From Molossus alvarezi (taxonomy: Eukaryota > Chordata > Mammalia > Chiroptera > Molossidae): 64,000 nt of DNA. How positions within the stretch are numbered: position 1 is the stretch's first letter; each line of letters opens with the position of its first letter. Of the stretch, positions 50,932 to 63,718 are shown in pieces. The translations under genes and the position numbers were made by a program. The stretch covers positions 62,001-126,000 of the forward strand of contig JBAWUJ010000059.1 of the NCBI GenBank assembly GCA_037176705.1. The letters run 5' to 3'. The notes under the pieces are model-generated. The model worked only from the letters and a program-made list of their open reading frames with translations, made no database searches and was not told where the DNA came from.

Positions 50932-52890
50932 TTTGATTTCTGCAGCCCAGCATATATTGGATTTCAAGATGACTCTTAGACACTTCCAGGCAAACAACAC
51001 ATATCCAAGGCTAAAACGTAGTATGTGGAATAGCTGCCTCATCAACTAGTACAGGTTAACTTTTCTTGTCACATAGGAAAGAAGGCAGACACCTGCATTT
51101 ACTTACAACACTGTTTCACACTCCAATGGAAAGTATGCCCTGCACCCCGGGCATAATTAGTGTTTAAGTCATTGAAATGGATACCCAGGTCCACTGTACA
51201 AGTGCATTTTCTCTAGAAAACTCCTCTGGTTCTAATTCACAGAGATGTTCAATGTGAAAAACCCATGGAATTGTCAGTGTCTTCCAATTCATGGATTTAC
51301 TCCTTGCATGTAGACAACCAATGTTTGAACTACATCACTTTACATCTGTTCAGTTTCACTGCTTCAAGAATGCACATGTGTAACACCAGTAGTTATCAAT
51401 CCTTCCATTGATTCAGTCTTGACCATTTGTTGGTTCACTGTTCTGAGTAAGAATCATGCGAAACCAACTGCCACAGCAGAAACCAAACTTTTCCCAAGTA
51501 TGGCCTGCACAAATGGGCTGCAATACGATCCAATCTTTGAAACCATGATCAACACAGAACACAAAAAGGGATAACTTTGGATTCTACACATAAGTGTGCT
51601 CTGTCCTAGTTGTTCTTTCCATGATCTGACTGGATCTCTCCACAAAAGGAGGAGAGTGTACATGAAAGTGTTCATGTTACTCAAGATCTGTGCATTAACT
51701 TAACCCAAATGGAAATATTCAATCATTCCAACAGTTGTTTGACTAGAACATGATTGTTCACACGTTCCCTGCAAAGGTACTTAACTTCCCAAGGAAAAAC
51801 ATGCCACTGAGTGAATGTGGCCCCAGGCTCTCACAGAATGTTGCCCAGAATTCAGTGTATCCAAGACTGCACCAGCAAGTCTAGTCTCTTTGTCTGGAAC
51901 AAGAGAAAGAAACTTACACTCCTAAGTTTAAGTGTGATTCCACCTTTACAAATGGACATTTCTTAAACACTTAACCAAAACAGCATATGCTTTGAGGAGC
52001 CTCACGCTCTAGGCTTCATGGATGTGACTTTTGTGCAACTGAAGTGAAGAGTTCTAACACAGTTCATTTGGAATAGGTTTGCTTTGTATACACTCTCCTA
52101 CAAACAAACTAAAGGGGAAAGTATGTCTAAGGACCTATCAACAGTTAGGTTGCCACTTTACCTTAAATCAATACTTTCCACAACTGTGCTAAGAACACGA
52201 AATCTGAAAAACAGTACAAAAGTGGTGTTTCAAGGACGTGTGAACTGGCTATATCCCTAGAACCTTTTACTCAATATTTGGATATTATTTGAAGAAGGTT
52301 GTCTATTGGAACACAGTTCTTAGAAGAGAGAGCCACTAAACAGTCAATTTGACACTGCAACCGTATTAAGGTTTGCATTCTGCTCTTGAACTGAATGTTA
52401 TTATAATATTCTGCACAGACAGAACACCGGTCATGAACACTTTTGACTATGCCAGTGTATTCCCATAGGTTCTTCGGGGAAAGAGTCTTGACACAGGTGA
52501 ATCCATGACCATTGTTCAAAGACAGACACTCCCTCTTTTCAATTGATCACTTTTTTGTTATAATGGCTTGAATAAGAGGATTGATTACTTGTCAGTTATC
52601 AAGAAATGGGCTGAATATTCTCAGGGAATTATAAAGATAGGTTTAGGAGTTTTCATTCATGAACAAGGTACAATTCCAGCATTTCACAATAATGGACAGT
52701 GTTTACTTTGAATTCTCAGGAGAAAACAGGTATCTACTCCTTATGTTTTTTGAGAAAATCGGTCTAAACAGTAAAATGTATGCAGGATCCAAGAATGACA
52801 CTGATTCATTCGGTAACAACTTGAAAGAATGTATGTAGAACTGAATAGGGTATAGATTTCCATGGCCTGAATGTTGCCCTAACCAATGTG
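50932..52890. repeat. Satellite unit 24
   Basis: 1,959 bp (two bases lost at ctagtctctttg near 51892). It has aaaaggaggag near 51645 and aacagcatatgc near 51980, otherwise typical of higher-order repeat position A. Confidence 0.87.
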
Positions 52891-54851
52891 TTTGATTTCT
52901 GCAGCCCAGCATATATTGGATATCAAGATGACTCTTAGACACTTCCAGGCAAACAACACATATCCAAGGCTAAAACGTAGTATGTGGAATAGCTGCCTCA
53001 TCAACTAGTACAGGTTGACTTTTCTTGTCACATAGGAAAGAAGGCAGACACCTGCATTTACTTACAACACTGTTTCACACTCCAATGGAAAGTATGCCCT
53101 GCACCCCGGGCATAATTAGTGTTTAAGTCATTGACATGGATACCCAGGTCCACTCTACAAATGCATTTTCTCTAGAAAACTCCTCTGGTTCTAATTCACA
53201 GAGATGTTCAATGTGAAAAACCCATGGAATTGTCAGTGTCTTCCAATTCATGGATTTACTCCTTGCATGTAGACAACCAATGTTTGAACTACATCACTTT
53301 ACATCTGTTCAGTTTCACTGCTTCAAGAATGCACATGTGTAACACCAGTAGTTATCAATCCTTCCATTGATTCAGTCTTGACCATTTGTTGGTTCACTGT
53401 TCTGAGTAAGAATCATGCGAAACCAACTGCCACAGCAGAAACCAAACTTTTCCCAATTATGGCCTGCACAAATGGGCTGCAATACGATCCAATCTTTGAA
53501 ACCATGATCAACACAGAACACAAAAAGGGATAACTTTGGATTCTACACATAAGTGTGCTCTGTCCTAGTTGTTCTTTCCATGATCTGACTGGATCTCTCC
53601 ACAAAACGAGGAGAGTGTACATGAAAGTGTTCATGTTACTCAAGATCTGTGCATTAACTTAACCCAAATGGAAATATGCAATCATTCCAACAGTTGTTTG
53701 ACTAGAACATGATTGTTCACACGTTCCCTGCAAAGGAACTTAACTTCCGAAGGAAAAACATGCCACTGAGTGAATGCGGCCCCAGGCTCTCACAGAATTT
53801 TGCCCAGAATTCAGTGTATCCAAGACTGCACCAGCAAGTCTAGTGTCTCTTTGTCTGGAACAAGAGAAAGAAACTTACACTCCTAAGTTTAAGTGTGATT
53901 CCACCTTCACAAATGGACATTTCTTAAACACTTAACCAAAACAACATATGCTTTGAGGAGCCTCACGCTCTAGGCTTCATGGAAGTGACTTTTGTGCAAC
54001 TGAAGTGAAGAGTTCTAACACAGTTCATTTGGAATAGGTTTGCTTTGTATACACTCTCCTACAAACAAACTAAAGGGGAAAGTATGTCTAAGGACCTATC
54101 AATCGATAGGTTGCCACATTACCTTAAATCAATACTTTCCACAACTGTGCTAAGAACACGAAATCTGAAAAACAGTACAAAAGTGGTGTTTCAAGGACGT
54201 GTGAACTGGCTATAGCCCTAGAACCTTTTACTCAATATTTGGATATTATATGAAGAAGGTTGTCTATTGGAACACAGTTCTTAGAAGAGAGAGCCACTAA
54301 ACAGTCAATTTGACACTGCAACCGTATTAAGGTTTGCATTCTGCTCTTGAACTGAATGTTATTATAATATTCTGCACAGACAGAACACCAGTCATGAACA
54401 CTTTTGACTATGCCAGTGTATTCCCGTAGGTTCTTCGGGGAAAGAGTCTTGACACAAGTGAATCCATGACCATTGTTCAAAGACAGACACTCCCTCTTTT
54501 CAATTGATCACTTTTTTGTTATAATGGCTTGAATAAGAGGATTGATTACTTGTCAGTTATCAAGAAATGGGCTGAATATTCTCAGGGAATTATAAAGATA
54601 GGTTCAGGAGTTTTCATTCATGAACAAGGTACAATTCCAGCATTTCACAATAATGGACAGTGTTTACTTTGAATTCTCAGGAGAAAACAGGTATCTAGTC
54701 CTTATGTTTTTTGAGAAAATCGGTCTAAACAGTGAAATGTATGCAGGATCCAAGAATGACACTGATTCATTCGGTAACAACTTTAAAGAATGTATGTAGA
54801 ACTGAATAGGGTATAGATTTCCATGGCCTGAATGTTGCCCTAACCAATGTG
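52891..54851. repeat. Satellite unit 25, mosaic
   Basis: 1,961 bp. The first third (ttgacatgg, ctctacaaatgc, ccaattatggcc) matches unit 26; the rest (aaatatgcaatc, cttccgaagg, atcgatagg, tctagtcctt) matches unit 23. Confidence 0.88.
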
Positions 54852-56777
54852 TTTGATTTCTGCAGCCCAGCATATATTGGATATCAAGATGACTCTTAGA
54901 CACTTCCAGGCAAACAACACATATCCAAGGCTAAAACGTAGTATGTGGAATAGCTGCCTCATCAACTAGTACAGGTTGACTTTTCTTGTCACATAGGAAA
55001 GAAGGCAGACACCTGCATTTACTTACAACACTGTTTCACACTCCAATGGAAAGTATGCCCTGCACCCCGGGCATAATTAGTGTTTAAGTCATTGACATGG
55101 ATACCCAGGTCCACTCTACAAATGCATTTTCTCTAGAAAACTCCTCTGGTTCTAATTCACAGAGATGTTCAATGTGAAAAACCCATGGAATTGTCAGTGT
55201 CTTCCAATTCATGGATTTACTCCTTGCATGTAGACAACCAATGTTTGAACTACATCACTTTACATCTGTTCAGTTTCACTGCTTCAAGAATGCACATGTG
55301 TAACACCAGTAGTTATCAATCCTTCCATTGATTCAGTCTTGACCATTTGTTGGTTCACTGTTCTGAGTAAGAATCATGCGAAACCAACTGCCACAGCAGA
55401 AACCAAACTTTTCCCAATTATGGCCTGCACAAATGGGCTGCAATACGATCCAATCTTTGAAACCATGATCAACACAGAACACAAAAAGGGATAACTTTGG
55501 ATTCTACACATAAGTGTGCTCTGTCCTAGTTGTTCTTTCCATGATCTGACTGGATCTCTCCACAAAACGAGGAGAGTGTACATGAAAGTGTTCATGTTAC
55601 TCAAGATCTGTGCATTAACTTAACCCAAATGGAAATATTCAATCATTCCAACAGTTGTTTGACTAGAACATGATTGTTCACACGTTTCCTGCAAAGGTAC
55701 TTAACTTCCCAAGGAAAAACATGCCACTGAGTGAATGTGGCCCCTGGCTCTCACAGAATGTTGCCCAGAATTCAGTGTATCTGGAACAAGAGAAAGAAAC
55801 TTACACTCCTAAGTTTAAGTGTGATTCCACCTTTACAAATGGACATTTCTTAAACACTTAACCAAAACAACATATGCTTTGAGGAGCCTCACGCTCTAGG
55901 CTTCATGGAAGTGACTTTTGTGCAACTGAAGTGAAGAGTTCTAACACAGTTCATTTGGAATAGGTTTGCTTTGTTTACACTCTCCTACAAACAAACTAAA
56001 GGGGAAAGTATGTCTAAGGACCTATCAACAGATAGGTTGCCACATTACCTTAAATCAATACTTTCCACAACTGTGCTAAGAACACGAAATCTGAAAAAGA
56101 GTTCAAAAGTGGTGTTTCAAGGACGTGTGAACTGGCTATAGCCCTAGAACATTTTACTCAATATTTGGATATTATTTGAAGAAGGTTGTCTATTGGAACA
56201 CAGTTCTTAGAAGAGAGAGCCACTAAACAGTCAATTTGACACTGCAACCGTATTAAGGTTTGCATTCTGCTCTTGAACTGAATGTTATTATAATATTCTG
56301 CACAGACAGAACACCAGTCATGAACACTTTTGACTATGCCAGTGTATTCCCATAGGTTCTTCGGGGAAAGAGTCTTGACACAAGTGAATCCATGACCATT
56401 GTTCAAAGACAGACACTCCCTCTTTTCAATTGATCGCTTTTTTGTTATAATGGCTTGAATAAGAGGATTGATTACTTGTCAGTTATCAATAAATGGGCTG
56501 AATATTCTCAGGGAATTATAAAGATAGGTTCAGGAGTTTTCATTCATGAACAAGATACAATTCCAGCATTTCACAATAATGGACAGTGTTTACTTTGAAT
56601 TCTCAGGAGAATACAGGTATCTACTCCTTATGTTTTTTGAGAAAATCGGTCTAAACAGTGAAATGTATGCAGGATCCAAGAATGACACTGATTCATTCGG
56701 TAACAACTTGAAAGAATGTATGTAGAACTGAATAGGGTATAGATTTCCATGGTCTGAATGTTGCCCTAACCAATGTG
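54852..56777. repeat. Satellite unit 26, with 35-bp deletion
   Basis: 1,926 bp, the shortest complete unit. Thirty-five bases are missing between 55780 and 55781, where gtgtat runs straight into ctggaac. The rest is a full monomer. Confidence 0.9.
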
Positions 56778-58738
56778 TTTGATTCCTGCAGCCCAGCATA
56801 TATTGGATATCAAGATGACTCTTAGACACTTCCAGGCAAACAACACATATCCAAGGCTAAAACGTAGTATGTGGAATAGCTGCCTCATCAACTAGTACAG
56901 GTTGACTTTTCTTGTGTCATAGGAAAGAAGGCAGACACCTGCATTTACTTACAACACTGTTTCACACTCCAATGGAAAGTATGCCCTGCACCCCGGGCAT
57001 AATTAGTGTTTAAGTCATTGAAATGGATACCCAGGTCCACTGTACAAGTGCATTTTCTCTAGAAAACTCCTCTGGTTCTAATTCACAGAGATGTTCAATG
57101 TGAAAAACCCATGGAATTGTCAGTGTCTTCCAATTCATGGATTTACTCCTTGCATGTAGACAACCAATGTTTGAACTACATCACTTTACATCTGTTCAGT
57201 TTCACTGCTTCAAGAATGCACATGTGTAACACCAGTAGTTATCAATCCTTCCATTGATTCAGTCTTGACTATTTGTTGGTTCACTGTTCTGAGTAAGAAT
57301 CATGCGAAACCAACTGCCACAGCAGAAACCAAACTTTTCCCAAGTTTCGCCTGCACAAATGGGCTGCAATACGATCCAATCTTTGAAACCATGATCAACA
57401 CAGAACACAAAAAGGGATAACTTTGGATTCTACACATAAGTGTGCTCTGTCCTAGTTGTTCTTTCCATGATCTGACTGGATCTCTCCACAAAACGAGGAG
57501 AGTGTACATGAAAGTGTTCATGTTACTCAAGATCTGTGCATTAACTTAACCCAAATGGAAATATTCAATCATTCCAACAGTTGTTTGACTAGAACATGAT
57601 TGTTCACACGTTCCCTGCAAAGGTACTTAACTTCCCGAGGGAAAACATGCCACTGAGTGAATGTGGCCCCAGGCTCTCACAGAATGTTGCCCAGAATTCA
57701 GTGTATCCAAGACTGCACCAGCAAGTCTAGTGTCTCTTTGTCTGGAACAAGAGAAAGAAACTTACACTCCTAAGTTTAAGTGTGATTCCACCTTTACAAA
57801 TGGACATTTCTTAAACACTTAACCAAAACAACATATGCTTTGAGGAGCCTCACGCTCTAGGCTTCATGGAAGTGACTTTTGTGCAACTGAAGTGAAGAGT
57901 TCTAACACAGTTCATTTGGTATAGGTTTGCTTTGTATACACTCTCCTACAAACTAACTAAAGGGGAAAGTATGTCTAAGGACCTATCAACAGTTAGGTTG
58001 CCACTTTACCTTAAATCAATACTTTCCACAACTGTGCTAAGAACACGAAATCTGAAAAAGAGTACAAAAGTGGAGTTTCAAGGACGTGTGGACAGGCTAT
58101 AGCCCTAGAACCTTTTACTCAATATTTGGATATTATTTGAAGAACGTTGTCTATTGGAACACTATTCTTAGAAGAGAGAGCAACTAAACAGTCAATTTGA
58201 CACTGCAACCGTATTAAGGTTTGCATTCTGCTCTTGAACTGAATGTTATTATAATATTCTGCACAGACAGAACACCAGTCATGAACACTTTTGACTATGC
58301 CAGTGTATTCCCATAGGTTCTTCGGGGAAAGAGTCTTGACACAAGTGAATCCATGACCATTGTTCAAAGACAGACACTCCCTGTTTTCAATTGATCACTT
58401 TTTTGTTATAATGGCTTGAATAAGAGGATTGATTACTTGTCAGTTTTCAAGAAATGGGCTGAATATTCTCAGGGAATTATAAAGATAGGTTCAGGAGTTT
58501 TCATTCATGAACAAGGTACAATTCCAGCATTTCACAATAATGGACAGTGTTTACTTTGAATTCTCAGGAGAAAACAGGTATCTACTCCTTATGTTTTTTG
58601 AGAAAATCGGTCTAAACAGTGAAATGTATGCAGGATCCAAGAATGACACTGATTCATTCGGTAACAACTTGAAAGAATGTATGTAGAACTGAATAGGGTA
58701 TAGATTTCCATGGCCTGAATGTTGCCCTAACCAATATG
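56778..58738. repeat. Satellite unit 27, counterpart of unit 20 in its second half
   Basis: 1,961 bp. It lacks the one-base deletion of unit 20 and has ttggtatagg (57918) like units 13 and 19. From about 58075 on it is nearly identical to unit 20. Confidence 0.88.
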
Positions 58739-60690
58739 TTTGATTTCTGAAGCCCAGCATATATTGGATATCAAGATGACTCTTAGACACTTCTAGGCAA
58801 ACAACACATATCCAAGGCTAAAACGTAGTATGTGGAATAGCTGCCTCATCAACTAGTACAGGTTGACTTTTCTTGTCACATAGGAAAGAAGGCAGACACC
58901 TGCATTTACTTACAACACTATTTCACACTCCAATGGAAAGTATGCCCTGCACCCCGGGCATAATTAGTGTTTAAGTCATTGAAATGGATACCCAGGTCCA
59001 CTGTACAAGTGCCTTTACTCTAGAAAACTCCTCTGGTTCTAATTCACAGAGATGTTCAATGTGAAAAACCTATGGAATTGTCAGTGTCTTCCAATTCATG
59101 GATTTACTCCTTGCATGTAGACAACCAATGTTGGAACTACATCACTTTACATCTGTTCAGTTTCACTGCTTCAAGAATGCACATGTGTAACACCAGTAGT
59201 TATCAATCCTTCCATTGATTCAGTCTTGACCATTTGTTGGTTCTCTGTTCTGAGTAAGATTCATGCGAAACCAACAGCCACAGCAGAAACCAACTTTTCC
59301 CAAGTATCGCCTGCACAAATGGGCTGCAATACGATCCAATCTTTGAAACCATGATCAACACAGAACACAAAAAGGGATAACTTTGGATTCTACACATAAG
59401 TGTGCTCTGTCCTAGTTGTTCTTTCCATGATCTGACTGGATCTCTCCACAAAACGAGGAGAGTGTACATGAAAGTGTTCATGTTACTCAAGATCTGTGCA
59501 TTAACCCAAATGGAATATTCAATCATTCCAAGAGTTGTTTGACTAGAACATGATTGTTCACACGTTCCCTGCAAAGGTACTTAACTTCCCAAGGAAAAAA
59601 ATGCCACTGAGTGAATGTCGCCTAGGCTCTCACAGGATTTTGCCCAGAATTCAGTGTATCCAAGACTGCACCAGCAAGTCTAGTGTCTCTTTGTCTGGAA
59701 CAAGAGAAAGAAACTTACACTCCTAAGTTTAAGTGTGATTCCACCTTTACAAATGGACATTTCTTAAACACTTAACCAAAACAACATATGCTTTGAGGAG
59801 CCTCACGCTCTTGGCTTCATGGAAGTGACTTTTGTGCAACTGAAGTGAAGAGTTCTAACACAGTTCATTTGGAATAGGTTTGCTTTGTATACACTCTCCT
59901 ACAAACAAACTAAAGGGGAAAGTATGTCTAAGGAACTATCAACAGTTAGGTTGCCACATTACCTTAAATCAATACTTTCCACAACTGTGCTAAGAACACG
60001 AAATCTGAAAAACAGTACAAAAGTGGTGTTTCAAGGACGTGTGGACTGGCTATAGCCCTAGAACCTTTTACTCAATATTTGGATATTATTTGAAGAAGGT
60101 TGTCTATTGGAACTCAGTTCTTAGAAGAGAGAGCCACTAAACAGTCAATTTGACACTGCAACCGTATTAAGGTTTGCATTCTGCTCTAGAACTGAATGTT
60201 ATTATAATATTCTGCACAGACAGAACACCAGTCATGAACACTTTTGACTATGCCAGTGTATTCCCATAGGTTCTTCGGGGAAAGAGTCTTGACACAGGTG
60301 AATCCATGACCATTGTTCAAAGACAGACACTCCCTCTTTTCAATTGATCACTTTTTTGTTATAATGGCTTGAATAAGAGGATTGATTACTTGTCAGTTAT
60401 CAAGAAATGGGCTGAATATTCTCAGGGAATTATAAAATAGGTTCAGGAGTTTTCATTCATGAACAAGGTACAATTCCAGCATTTCACAATAATGGACAGT
60501 TTTTACTTTGAATTCTCAGGAGAAAACAGGTATCTACTCCTTATGTTTTTTGAGAAAATCGGTCTAAACAGTGAAATGTATGCAGGATCCAAGAATGACA
60601 CTGATTCATTCGGTAACAACTTTAAAGAATGTATGTAGAACTGAATAGGGTATAGATTTCCATGGCCTGAATGTTGCCCTAACCAATTTG
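58739..60690. repeat. Satellite unit 28, counterpart of unit 21
   Basis: 1,952 bp with the same five small deletions as unit 21. Three substitutions against unit 21 were seen (59017, 59636, 60309). Confidence 0.92.
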
Positions 60691-61968
60691 TTTGATTTCT
60701 GCAGCCCAGCATATATTGGATATCAAGATGACTCTTAGACACTTCCAGGCAAACAACACATATCCAAGGCTAAAACGTAGTATGTGGAATAGCTGCCTCA
60801 TCAACTAGTACAGGTTGACTTTTCTTGTCACATAGGAAAGAAGGCAGACACCTGCATTTACTTACAACACTGTTTCACACTCCAATGGAAAGTATGCCCT
60901 GCACCCCGGGCATAATTAGTGTTTAAGTCATTGAAATGGATACCCAGGTCCACTGTACAAGTGCATTTTCTCTAGAAAACTCCTCTGGTTCTAATTCACA
61001 GAGATGTTCAATGTGAAAAACCCATGGAATTGTCAGTGTCTTCCAATTCATGGGTTTACTCCTTGCATGTAGACAACCAATGTTTGAACTACATCACTTT
61101 ACATCTGTTCAGTTTCACTGCTTCAAGAATGCACATGTGTAACACCAGTAGTTATCAATCCTTCCATTGATTCAGTCTTGACCATTTGTTGGTTCACTGT
61201 TCTGAGTAAGAATCATGCGAAACCAACTGCCACAGCAGAAACCAAACTTTTTCCAAGTATCGCCTTCAAAAATGGGGTTCAGTATGATCCAATCTTTGAA
61301 ACCATGAACCACACAGAACACAAAAAGGGATAACTTTGGATTCTACACATAAGTGTGCTCTGTCCTAGTTGTTCTTTCCATGATATGACTGGATCTCTCC
61401 ACAAAACGAGGAGAGTGTACATGAAAGTGTTCATGTTACTCAAGATCTGTGCATTTACTTAACCCAAATGGAAATATTCAATCATTCCAACAGTTGTTTG
61501 ACTTGAACATGATTGTTCACACTTTCCCTGCAAAGGTACTTAACTTCCCAAGGAAAAACATGGCACTGAGTGAATGTGGCCCTTGTCTCTCATAGAAATT
61601 TGCCCAGAATTCAGTATATCCAAGATTGCACCAACAAGTCTAGTGTCTCTTTGTCTGGAACAAGAGAAAGAAACTTACACTCTTAAGTTTAAGTGTGATT
61701 CCACCTTTACCAATGGACATTTCTTAAACACTTAACCAAAACAACATATGCTCTGAGGAGCCTCACGCTCTAGATTTCATGGAAGTGACTTTTGTGCAAC
61801 TGAAGTGAAGAGTTCTAACACAGTTCATTTGGAATAATTTTGGTTTGTATACGCTCTTCTACAAACAAACTAGAGTGAAAAGTATGTCTAAGGACCTATC
61901 AAAAGTTAGTTTGCCACGTTACCCTAAATCAATACTTTCCAGAACTGTGCTAAGAACACGTAATCTGA
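60691..61968. repeat. Satellite unit 29, left part, interrupted by second L1 copy
   Basis: It matches the left part of unit 22, including its divergent stretch before the L1. One substitution was seen, at 61504 against 41982. Confidence 0.92.
61951..61968. repeat. Target-site duplication, 5' copy of the second L1
   Basis: Same 18 bases as at 42429-42446, including the T at position 11. This shared mutation indicates that the second L1 came from duplication of the first locus, not from a separate insertion. The 3' copy lies outside the window. Confidence 0.88.
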
Positions 61969-62791
61969 GAGGGAGAAAAAATGGCGGCGGAGTGAACGGA
62001 GCTACACAGACCATCTCCCGGAACCAAACTGGAATTACAACTATAACATAGACAAATCGACAGGAAAAACCAACAGAAAAGCAGCTTGCGAGGACCATAC
62101 AACGAGGGACTCTGACTCCATCCCGGTAGGCTTGCAAAGGCGCGAGACGGGGCTGGGAGCCCACGGTCGGCAGCTCGGCAGAGGCCTTAGCTATAAGCGG
62201 CGCCTGCGGGTTACACTCCCAGGCGGCCCCACAGCGCAGAGCCGGGACAGAGGCTAAAACAGCCACAGCCACTCACCTTGGGCTCCTGCGGAGGGAGGGC
62301 AGACTGGACTGGAACTGTGTCGGGACACTCGGTGTTTGGAGGGCGCTCAGAGCTTTGGGTGAGTACAGCCACTCAGGATGGTGGCCACATTGCTTCTTCC
62401 CAGGGCTCTGGGGAGAGGCAGCAGCCCCTCCCTCGGGGATCCAACCCCACCCTGTGGGCCATTGAAGTGTTAATTGAGGCTCACTAAGGACCAGCATCTG
62501 CCCCACCCTCGTGAAAGCCCCTTGGCTGAGCACCAGAGGGAGATTTTCAATCAACTGACAACCCAAAACTCATCAATTAACCTAGACTGCTAGCCTCCAG
62601 GCAAAAAGCTAGAGGATAACAGTACGTTTCCTGGGCTGGCAACTTTAACCAGGAAAGTAAGACTTGACAGTGGTGTTCAACGTGGGTCCTCCCTCGATCA
62701 TCTAGACACAGGAGAGGAAGCCACAAACAGCAGAACACCAACACCCACAGGGAGAACTTGACAGGCTCCAAAGCCCTCAGTGATAGCCAAA
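61969..62791 (+). promoter_or_regulatory. L1 second copy 5' UTR with internal promoter
   Basis: Same 823-bp GC-rich region as in the first copy, with the YY1-like aaaatggcggc at 61978-61988. I saw no base difference between the copies. Confidence 0.8.
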
Positions 62792-63673
62792 ATGGTGAAA
62801 CACAGAAACAGAAGCCAAATGAAAGAGCAAGACACCTCCACCGAAGATGAGATCAATGTGGAGCAATTAGGCATGTTAACAGAGCTAGAATTCAGAGCCA
62901 TGATCTTGAGGAAGCTGAACAGCATGAGTAAGGACATGGAGACACTGAAAATAAGCCAATTGGAAATTAAAAACCAACAAGAAGAGATAAAAAATTACAT
63001 ATCCGAAATGAAAAACACATTGGAAGGTTTAAAAAGCAGAGTAGGGGAAGCTGAGGACCGGATCAGTGAAGTAGAAGACAGGGTAGAAAAAATCAACCAA
63101 TCAGAAAAACAAAAGGAAAAAACTATTAAAAAACAGGAAGACAGCTTAAGAGAACTATGGGACAACTGGAAACGTAATAATAGTCGCATCATAGGAGTCC
63201 CTGAAGAAGAAGAAAAGGAGCAAGGGATAGAGAATATATTCAAAAAAATAGTGAGAGAAAACTTCCCTAATTTGGTGAAGGAAGAAGGCATTCAAGTTCA
63301 AGAAGCACAGAGAGTCCCAAGTAAGAAAAACCCAAACAGGCCCACTCCAAGACACATAGTAATTAAAATGCCACAAATTAAAGACAAAGAGAGAATCCTA
63401 AAAGCAGCAAGAGATAAGCAACAGGTTACCTACAAAGGGAACCCCATAAGGCTCTCAGCTGACTTCTCACAAGAAACACTACAGGCCAGAAGAGAATGGC
63501 ATGAAGTAATCAAAGTCATGAAAAACAAGAATCTGAATCCAAGACTACTCTACCCAGCAAGGCTATCATTCAAAATAGAAGATCAAATAAAGAGCTTCCC
63601 AGACAAAAAAAGGCTAAGGGAATACATTAGCACCAAACCAGCACTGCAAGAAATGTTAAAAGGACTGCTGTAA
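62792..63673 (+). CDS. ORF1: L1 ORF1 protein, second copy, 293 aa
   Basis: This is the same protein as that encoded at 43270-44151, with no amino-acid difference between them. The start is again the ATG in strong Kozak context rather than the GTG twelve bases upstream. The coiled coil, RRM-like domain and C-terminal domain with ARREW are all present and unbroken. An identical ORF1 in two loci is explained by recent segmental duplication and is not by itself evidence of selection. Confidence 0.93.
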   Translation: MVKHRNRSQMKEQDTSTEDEINVEQLGMLTELEFRAMILRKLNSMSKDMETLKISQLEIKNQQEEIKNYISEMKNTLEGLKSRVGEAEDRISEVEDRVEKINQSEKQKEKTIKKQEDSLRELWDNWKRNNSRIIGVPEEEEKEQGIENIFKKIVRENFPNLVKEEGIQVQEAQRVPSKKNPNRPTPRHIVIKMPQIKDKERILKAARDKQQVTYKGNPIRLSADFSQETLQARREWHEVIKVMKNKNLNPRLLYPARLSFKIEDQIKSFPDKKRLREYISTKPALQEMLKGLL

Positions 63674-63718
63674 TTAGCAGTAGAAATGGGAAGAAAAATA
63701 GAACCACACTAAACAAAA

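Larger units (their letters stand above)
48271..61968. repeat. Tandem satellite array, 1,961-bp monomer (right block, rest of unit 22 to unit 29)
   Basis: The same satellite resumes in phase after the L1. The two parts of the interrupted unit (41169-42446 and 48289-48971, not counting the second target-site copy) add up to exactly 1,961 bp, showing a simple insertion without loss of host DNA. Units here vary more in length (1,926 to 1,961) than on the left. The block ends at the 5' edge of a second L1. Confidence 0.97.

Noticed and set aside
55670..55861. Plus-strand frame of 63 codons in unit 26
   Set aside because: It exists only because of the 35-bp deletion in that unit and has no counterpart in other units.
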